Shown here in pieces: positions 58,939 to 64,000 of a stretch of DNA of 64,000 bases. This stretch comes from Streptomyces sp. WP-1. Its GTDB lineage: Bacteria > Actinomycetota > Actinomycetes > Streptomycetales > Streptomycetaceae. The number at the start of each line of letters is the position of its first letter. Positions within the stretch are counted from its first letter, which is position 1. Below the pieces are notes generated by a model that saw nothing but the letters and a program-made list of their open reading frames with translations, did no database searches and was not told the DNA's origin. Where the stretch lies: positions 5,890,001-5,954,000 of the forward strand of contig NZ_CP123923.1 of the NCBI RefSeq assembly GCF_030450125.1, given 5' to 3'. The position numbers and the translations under genes are program-made.

Positions 58939-60729
58939 ATGGCGGCGCATTTCGGCAGGCGGCTGCGCAAGGGGGCGGCGACCACCGCCGTGGCCGCGGC
59001 GGCGGTCGCGGCTCTCTCCGCGTCCCAGGCTCCGGGAGCGACCGGCGAGGACCACGGCAGACAGACGACGGCCGGCGCCTCCGCCCCCGTACCGGACCCC
59101 ACCGGCGGCGACGCCACGGGCAACTCGCCGTACTACACGGACCTGCCGCCCCTGAACAGCCCCAACCCGAGCCCCTCGCCGAGCGCCGGCACCCCCGTAG
59201 CCCAGGGCGCCGCCGAGGCGGGCATACCGGCCACGGTCCTCGACGCGTACAAGAAGGCCGAGGCGGAGCTGCGCGCCTCCAAGCCCGGCTGCAATCTGCC
59301 CTGGCAACTCCTCGCCGCCATCGGCAAGGTGGAGTCCGGCCAGGCCCGCGGCGGCGAGGTCGACGCCGACGGCACCACGCTGAAACCGATCCTCGGCCCG
59401 GTCCTCGACGGCAACGGCTTCGCGCTCATCCAGGACACCGACCACGGCGCGTACGACGGCAACGCCCAGTACGACCAGGCCGTCGGGCCCATGCAGTTCA
59501 TCCCGTCCACCTGGGCCTGGGCCGGCCGCGACGGCAACGGCGACGGCAAGAAGGACCCCAACAACATCTACGACGCCGCCCTCGCCGCCGGCCACTACCT
59601 GTGCCGCGGCGACCGGGACCTGTCCCAGGCGGCCGACCTGCACACCGCGATCCTCGGCTACAACAACTCGCAGGACTACCTGAACACCGTCCTGTCGTGG
59701 ATGGAGTACTACAGCAAGGGCACCTACTCCGTACCCGACGGCACCGGCACCGCGCCCGGCCGCCGCAGCGACGACGGCACCCCGCGCACCACGCCGTCCA
59801 CCCCCGCCGAGCCCGCGGACCCGCACCAGGGCAAGCCGGGTTCGAAGGACCAGGGCGGCCGGCCGAGCCCCTCGCCGTCGAAGCCCGGCGACGGCCAGGA
59901 CGGCGGCGACCCCGCCCCGCGGCCGCCCGGGAAGCCCGACCCGAGCACGCCCACCCCCACCGACACGGTGGACCACCTGGAGAACGCGGGCACGGGCACG
60001 GCCAAGCTCACCGCGACGGCCGGAGACGCCTTCACCGGAACGATCAGCACCCGCGCCGAGACCAAGGCGGGCGCGGCGGTGGCCAAGGTGAGGATCCGGT
60101 TCACCGTCTCCGGGGACACCGACGCCACCTTCACCGGCGGCGAGGACGTGGCCACGGTCGCCACCGACAGCAAGGGCGTCGCGAAGGCCCCCGCGCTCCT
60201 GGCGGGCGAGAAGACCGGCGACTTCAAGGTCACCGCCACCGTCGTGGGCCGCTCGCTCAAGGGCGTCGACTACCAGGCGACCGTCACCGAACGCACCGCC
60301 GACACCCTGACCGCGGTCACCACCGGCGACACGCCGCCGGCCTGCGTCCCCGGCGGCGAGTTCGCCGACCGGATCCAGGTGAAAGCGACGTACAAGGGCG
60401 CCGTCGCGGACAAGGTCGCCGCCACCGCCACCCTGATCAAGTCCGCCACCGACGCCACCGAGAACGACAAGGGCCCCTACTTCAAGGACGCCACCACCGG
60501 CAACGCCGTACGCACCCTCACCGGTCTGAAGACGGACGCCAAGGGCCTGTTGACGCTGCCGAAGCTGTACGCGGACGACACCACCGGCACGTTCCTGCTG
60601 CGCGTCACCACCCCCGGCGGCGGCACCCTCACCGTGCAGCTGACGGTCGCCGCCGACGGCACCGCCACGGCGAGCCCGTCCCCGTCCCCGAGCGCCTCGG
60701 CTTCCCCGGGCGCCCCGGCCGGTTCCTGA
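58939..60729 (+). CDS. Secreted lytic transglycosylase with Ig-like C-terminal domains
   Basis: 596-residue secreted protein. The signal peptide (1-36: basic start, alanine-rich core, ALSASQAPGA) is followed by a lytic transglycosylase domain (about 95-255) with the catalytic Glu in LLAAIGKVESGQ and the family motif VGPMQFIPSTWAWAG, and NNIYDAALAAGHYLC. It cleaves the glycan strand of peptidoglycan. A Pro/Ser/Gly-rich linker (260-345) leads to two Ig-like repeats (about 350-570) and a Ser/Ala/Pro tail. The ATG at 58939 has GGGAGGGG about 7 nt upstream. It likely functions in cell-wall turnover or spore germination. Confidence 0.9.
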   Translation: MAAHFGRRLRKGAATTAVAAAAVAALSASQAPGATGEDHGRQTTAGASAPVPDPTGGDATGNSPYYTDLPPLNSPNPSPSPSAGTPVAQGAAEAGIPATVLDAYKKAEAELRASKPGCNLPWQLLAAIGKVESGQARGGEVDADGTTLKPILGPVLDGNGFALIQDTDHGAYDGNAQYDQAVGPMQFIPSTWAWAGRDGNGDGKKDPNNIYDAALAAGHYLCRGDRDLSQAADLHTAILGYNNSQDYLNTVLSWMEYYSKGTYSVPDGTGTAPGRRSDDGTPRTTPSTPAEPADPHQGKPGSKDQGGRPSPSPSKPGDGQDGGDPAPRPPGKPDPSTPTPTDTVDHLENAGTGTAKLTATAGDAFTGTISTRAETKAGAAVAKVRIRFTVSGDTDATFTGGEDVATVATDSKGVAKAPALLAGEKTGDFKVTATVVGRSLKGVDYQATVTERTADTLTAVTTGDTPPACVPGGEFADRIQVKATYKGAVADKVAATATLIKSATDATENDKGPYFKDATTGNAVRTLTGLKTDAKGLLTLPKLYADDTTGTFLLRVTTPGGGTLTVQLTVAADGTATASPSPSPSASASPGAPAGS

Positions 60730-60744
60730 GCCGCCCGGACCTCC

Positions 60745-60781
60745 ACGGCGCCCTCCCCGCTCCCGGCGGGGAGGGCGCCGT
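60745..60781 (+). terminator. Terminator of the lytic transglycosylase gene
   Basis: Perfect 16-bp stem (60745-60760 with 60766-60781) with a TCCCG loop, 16 nt after the stop. Confidence 0.9.
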
Positions 60782-60851
60782 CGTTCGTGGGCGCACCGCT
60801 GTTCTCATCTCGCCCGCCCGTTGCTACGGTGCCCAAATCCTGACGCCGCAT

Positions 60852-60882
60852 CAGAAACCGTCAGGGCGCCAGAAACCGTCAG
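60852..60882 (+). repeat. Direct repeat upstream of the small membrane peptide gene
   Basis: CAGAAACCGTCAG at 60852-60864 and again at 60870-60882, exact copies with an 18-bp period; a related CTGACGCCGCATCAG precedes them. TACGGT at about 60823 could be a -10. Possible operator. Confidence 0.5.
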
Positions 60883-60910
60883 AGCACCGACCGTCCCCGG
60901 GAGGCCCCGC

Positions 60911-61045
60911 ATGCGCGCCCTGATCGCCGCCGCGACCGGCCTCGCCCTCGCCTTCGCCCTGGTCCTCACCATCGGCGCACTCGGCGCACCGTCCGGGCAC
61001 ACCTCACCGAAACCGCTGCTGACCACGGTCCCCGCACATCCGTGA
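60911..61045 (+). CDS. Small membrane peptide, SPW_0924-type
   Basis: 44 residues, MRALIAAATGLALAFALVLT then IGALGAPSGHTSPKPLLTTV and PAHP: one N-terminal membrane helix and a short Pro/Thr-rich exposed tail. It matches, as I recall, a conserved streptomycete family of about this length. The ATG at 60911 follows GGGAGGCCCCGC. It lies 22 nt before the DUF3068 gene, so the two are probably co-transcribed. Function unknown. Confidence 0.75.
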   Translation: MRALIAAATGLALAFALVLTIGALGAPSGHTSPKPLLTTVPAHP

Positions 61046-61067
61046 CCCGTCCGGGAGGGAAGCCGCG

Positions 61068-62060
61068 ATGCGCCGCACGGCAAGCCTGATCCTGCTCGCC
61101 TGTGCCGTCTTCTGCGCGGCACTGTCCCCACTGACGCGCTGGTACGCCTTTCCACGCCTGGCCCGGATCCCCCCGGACCAGTACCAGGACGTCGTCCTGG
61201 AGGCCAGGAACGCGACCCTCCTCGACTACGGCACCCTGCGCGCGAAAAAGGTCCCCCAGGTCACCATCGTGCAGACCCTCAAGGGTGATGTGGCGGCCGC
61301 CGAGAGGATCGGGAGGACCGCGCACCGGCCGGTCGTCGTCTGGAACGCCCTGTCCTACGTCCAGGGGCCCGACGGCAGGATGGTCTCCGAGGTCCCCGAG
61401 CGCTACATCTTCGACGCCCACAGCCAGGCCCCCGTCCACGCCACCGGCGAGATGGTCGACGGCGACCCGGTCGAGCGGGGCGGCATCGAGTTCAAGTGGC
61501 CCTTCCTGACCCAGAAACGGGACTACGAGTACTTCGACGCGCAGACCCGCACCACCAGCCCCATCCACTACCAGGGCACCCGCGAGTTCCACGGCCTGAA
61601 GGTCTACCGCTTCGAACAGACCGTCCCCTGGACCAAGGTCCCCCTGCCGAAGTCCATGCCGGTCAAGGGCATCACCCCGCAGACCGTCGCCAGGACCGGC
61701 ACCACCCGCTGGTACACCACGGTCCGCACGTTCTGGGTCGAACCCGTCACCGGCGCACCGGTTTACGGCGAGGAGATCCACCAAGAGGAACTGCGCGGCG
61801 GCACCCTGCTCGGCGGACGCGCCAGGGTCACCGCGTTCGCCGGGGACGTGAAGATGCGCGCGGACTACGTCGAGCACACGGTCGCCCTCGTCAAGCACAA
61901 CCGCACCCTCGTCCTCGCGCTCACCTCCTACGTCCCCTGGGGCGCCCTGGCCCTCGGTCTGCTCCTGCTCGTCCTCTCCCTCGTCCTGGAGGCCCGCGCC
62001 CGCCGCCCCGGGGGCCCGGCACCCGCCCGGGCGGCGGAACCGCGGCCGGTCAGCGCCTGA
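61068..62060 (+). CDS. DUF3068 membrane-anchored protein
   Basis: 330-residue protein with an N-terminal hydrophobic segment (6-22), a large extracytoplasmic region (DQYQDVVLEARNATLLDYGTLR, PVVVWNALSYVQGPDGRM, GEMVDGDPVERGGIEFKWPF, TRWYTTVRTFWVEPVTGAPVYGEEIHQEEL) and a C-terminal membrane helix (about 282-310). This is the DUF3068/PorA-like layout common in actinobacteria. The ATG at 61068 has GGGAGGGAAG upstream. The 3' end overlaps the convergent hrpB by 11 nt. The molecular role is not known. Confidence 0.88.
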   Translation: MRRTASLILLACAVFCAALSPLTRWYAFPRLARIPPDQYQDVVLEARNATLLDYGTLRAKKVPQVTIVQTLKGDVAAAERIGRTAHRPVVVWNALSYVQGPDGRMVSEVPERYIFDAHSQAPVHATGEMVDGDPVERGGIEFKWPFLTQKRDYEYFDAQTRTTSPIHYQGTREFHGLKVYRFEQTVPWTKVPLPKSMPVKGITPQTVARTGTTRWYTTVRTFWVEPVTGAPVYGEEIHQEELRGGTLLGGRARVTAFAGDVKMRADYVEHTVALVKHNRTLVLALTSYVPWGALALGLLLLVLSLVLEARARRPGGPAPARAAEPRPVSA

Positions 62061-64000
62061 GCCGCGCGTTGGTGTGCCGGGTGGGCTCGGCCGCCGCCGG
62101 GTCCTCCGGCCACGGGTGCTTCGGATAGCGGCCGCGCAGCTCGGCCCGCACGGCCCGGTAGCCGTCCCGCCAGAACGACGCCAGATCGACCGTCACCGCG
62201 GCGGGCCGCCCGGCGGGGGAGAGCAGATGCACGAGCAGCGGCACACCCGCCACGGACGGCGTCTCGCGCAGCCCGAACATCTCCTGGAGCTTCACCGCGA
62301 GCACCGGCCGCTCGGGATCCCGGTAGTCGATCCGGATCCTGGACCCGCTCGGTACGGTCATCCGCTCGGGCGCCAGCTCGTCCAGGCGCCCGGCCGCCCC
62401 GCTCGCCCAGGGCAGCAGCCGCGCCAGCGCCTGCCCGGCGTCGATCCGCGCGAGATCCGCCCGCCGCCGGGCCCGGCCCAGCTCCGGCTCCAGCCACTGC
62501 TCCGCGCGCGCGTGCAGCGCCTCGTCCGACACGTCCGGCCACGGCTCCCCGAGCCGGGCGCGCAGGAACGCCAGCCGCTGTCGCAGCACCTCCGCGTCCG
62601 GCGTCCACCGCAGCAGCGCCGGCCCCTCCTGCCGCAAACCTTCGAGCAGCGCCGCGCGCACCAGCTCCGGCGCGGCGTCCTTCAAGGGCCGCACCGTCAG
62701 CTCGACGGCCCCGAGCCGCTCGACCCGCCGGGCCACGACATCGCCGTCCGCCCAGCGCACCTCGTCCCGCTCGTCCGGCGCCGCCCCCGCCGCCGCCCGC
62801 GCCACCTCCTCCGACACGGCGGCCCCGAGCCGCACCCGGGCATGCCCCTTCCCGCCCGGCCGGTCGGCCACCGCCACCACGATCCACGGCGCCCCGCGCA
62901 ACGCCGACCCCTCCACCACCTCGGCCCGCGTCCCGGACACCATGAGGTACGACCCGCCGTCCAACTTCCCGACCCGCTCGGGGAAGGCGAGCGCCGCGAC
63001 CAGCCCGGCGAGGCCGTCCTCCCCGGCACCGGCCGACGGGACCGGTTGCGTGGGATTCCGCCCCCGGGTGCCCGGCCCGGCGTCCACCCGGGGGCGACCG
63101 TCCCGCGCAGGTGAGCCGGAGGACTCCGCCGCGAGGGACCGCAGCCGCCGTACCTCCGCCGCCCACCGCCCCGCGTAGCCGTCACCCCCACGCCGGGCGG
63201 AGCGCAACGCGCCCGCGAGATCGTCGCCGTACTCCCTCGGCACCTCCTCCGAGAGCAGCGCGACCACCTCCGCCCCCGCCCCCGACGTGTCCAGCAGCGC
63301 CCGCCCCAGCCGAGGATGCAGCCCGAGCCGGGAGAGCCGTACGCCGCGCTCCGTCGCCCGCCCCGCGGCGTCCACCGCGCCCACCGCCACCAGCGCGGAG
63401 CGCGCCGCCGCCATCGCACCGCCCGGCGGCGGATCCAGCAGCGCGAGACCCGAGGCGTCCGGATCCCCCCAGCAGGCGGTTTGAAGCGCGAACGACGTCA
63501 GATCGGCCACCTTGATCTCCGGCGCCGGGAACGCCGGCAGCCGGCCGTCCTCCGCCTCCGCCCAGCACCGGTACACCGCACCCGGCGCCTCACGCCCGGC
63601 CCGCCCCGCCCGCTGCCGCCCGGCCGCGCGCGACGCCCGTACCGTCGTCAGCCCGCTGAGCCCGCGCGCGTGATCCACCCGGGGCTCCCGGGCCAGCCCC
63701 GAGTCCACCACCACCCGCACCCCGGGCACGGTCAGCGAGGACTCCGCGACCGAGGTCGCCAGCACCACCCGCCGCCGCTCCCCGGGGGACAGCACCGCCT
63801 CCTGCACGGCCGCCGGCGCCCGCCCGTGCACCTGGAGCACCTCCACCCCGGCCGGCTCACCCAACTGCCCGGCCACCCGCGCGATCTCGCCGACCCCGGG
63901 CAGGAAACACAGCACGTCACCGTCCCGCTCGGCCAGCGCCCGCCGCACCACCGACGCCACATGCGCCAGCAGCGCGGGGTCCACCCGCATCCCGTGCGGC
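62050..64000 (-). CDS. hrpB: ATP-dependent RNA helicase HrpB, C-terminal part
   Basis: About 650 residues of a DExH-box helicase; the start lies beyond the right edge, and the frame is open to it. Seen: helicase C domain with VLCFLPGVGEI, VVLATSVAESSLTVPGV and the motif VI-type SRAAGRQRAGRAGREAPG, then the HA2 region and the HrpB-specific C-terminal domain (ALARLLPWASGAAGRLDELAPERMTVPSG, PVLAVKLQEMFGLRETP, PLLVHLLSPAGRPAAVTVDLASFW). Bacterial HrpB has an unclear role in RNA metabolism. Confidence 0.93.
   Translation of the reverse strand, partial: PHGMRVDPALLAHVASVVRRALAERDGDVLCFLPGVGEIARVAGQLGEPAGVEVLQVHGRAPAAVQEAVLSPGERRRVVLATSVAESSLTVPGVRVVVDSGLAREPRVDHARGLSGLTTVRASRAAGRQRAGRAGREAPGAVYRCWAEAEDGRLPAFPAPEIKVADLTSFALQTACWGDPDASGLALLDPPPGGAMAAARSALVAVGAVDAAGRATERGVRLSRLGLHPRLGRALLDTSGAGAEVVALLSEEVPREYGDDLAGALRSARRGGDGYAGRWAAEVRRLRSLAAESSGSPARDGRPRVDAGPGTRGRNPTQPVPSAGAGEDGLAGLVAALAFPERVGKLDGGSYLMVSGTRAEVVEGSALRGAPWIVVAVADRPGGKGHARVRLGAAVSEEVARAAAGAAPDERDEVRWADGDVVARRVERLGAVELTVRPLKDAAPELVRAALLEGLRQEGPALLRWTPDAEVLRQRLAFLRARLGEPWPDVSDEALHARAEQWLEPELGRARRRADLARIDAGQALARLLPWASGAAGRLDELAPERMTVPSGSRIRIDYRDPERPVLAVKLQEMFGLRETPSVAGVPLLVHLLSPAGRPAAVTVDLASFWRDGYRAVRAELRGRYPKHPWPEDPAAAEPTRHTNARLRR

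Overview
The window is a piece of a Streptomyces chromosome. GC content and third-position GC are very high on both strands, starts are often GTG, many genes overlap by 4 nt, -10 boxes of the TAGGCT type lie just upstream of starts, and the gene content (lgt, gltBD, pyk, an ANTAR regulator, a liv operon, polA, a secreted lytic transglycosylase) is that of the conserved streptomycete core. From memory the order resembles the trpA-to-polA stretch of S. coelicolor; no search was run.

Layout, left to right. 1-2.6 kb: 3' end of trpA, a membrane-anchored DsbA-like protein and lgt, all forward. 2.7-11.1 kb: a tightly coupled reverse operon of four ADP-ribosylglycohydrolase-family proteins, a ribokinase-type PfkB kinase, a class III CoA-transferase and a CitE-like lyase. 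11.2-18.7 kb: a VIT1/CCC1-type metal transporter behind an iron box, then gltB-gltD (glutamate synthase) behind a possible GlnR site. 18.7-20.3 kb: a shortened rhomboid protease and a VWA protein.

20.3-31.0 kb matches, gene for gene, most of the mycobacterial KstR2 regulon, which degrades steroid rings C and D (HIP pathway): ipdE2, ipdE1, ipdF, kstR2, fadA6, ipdC, ipdB, ipdA, echA20 and two further SDRs. Two divergent promoters carry near-identical operators close to the KstR2 consensus. The HIP-CoA ligase fadD3 is not present.

31-39 kb: a zinc-metalloprotease-like protein with a zinc ribbon, a GH35 beta-galactosidase divergent from an AraC regulator with a 21-bp direct-repeat operator between them, chorismate mutase, aminopeptidase N, an NmrA-type protein, and a 13-copy 8-bp minisatellite. 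39-42.7 kb: a GNAT protein divergent from a two-gene PLP decarboxylase / N-hydroxylating monooxygenase cassette. 42.7-45.2 kb: pyk, an unusual tRNA with a CAA anticodon but a short variable loop, and a PdtaR-like ANTAR regulator. 45.2-51 kb: the reverse livKHMGF branched-chain amino acid ABC operon. 51.5-54.4 kb: a hotdog thioesterase and an FdhF/YdeP-type molybdopterin oxidoreductase. 54.4-55.3 kb: a repeat-rich gap holding a run of 31 G. Then polA, a small hypothetical gene, a secreted lytic transglycosylase, a 44-residue membrane peptide, a DUF3068 protein and the 3' part of hrpB.

The best candidates for something not well described are the four-paralogue ADP-ribosylglycohydrolase operon, the compact KstR2-type regulon in a streptomycete, the decarboxylase/N-hydroxylase pair without a siderophore synthetase, and the class-I-shaped tRNA(CAA).
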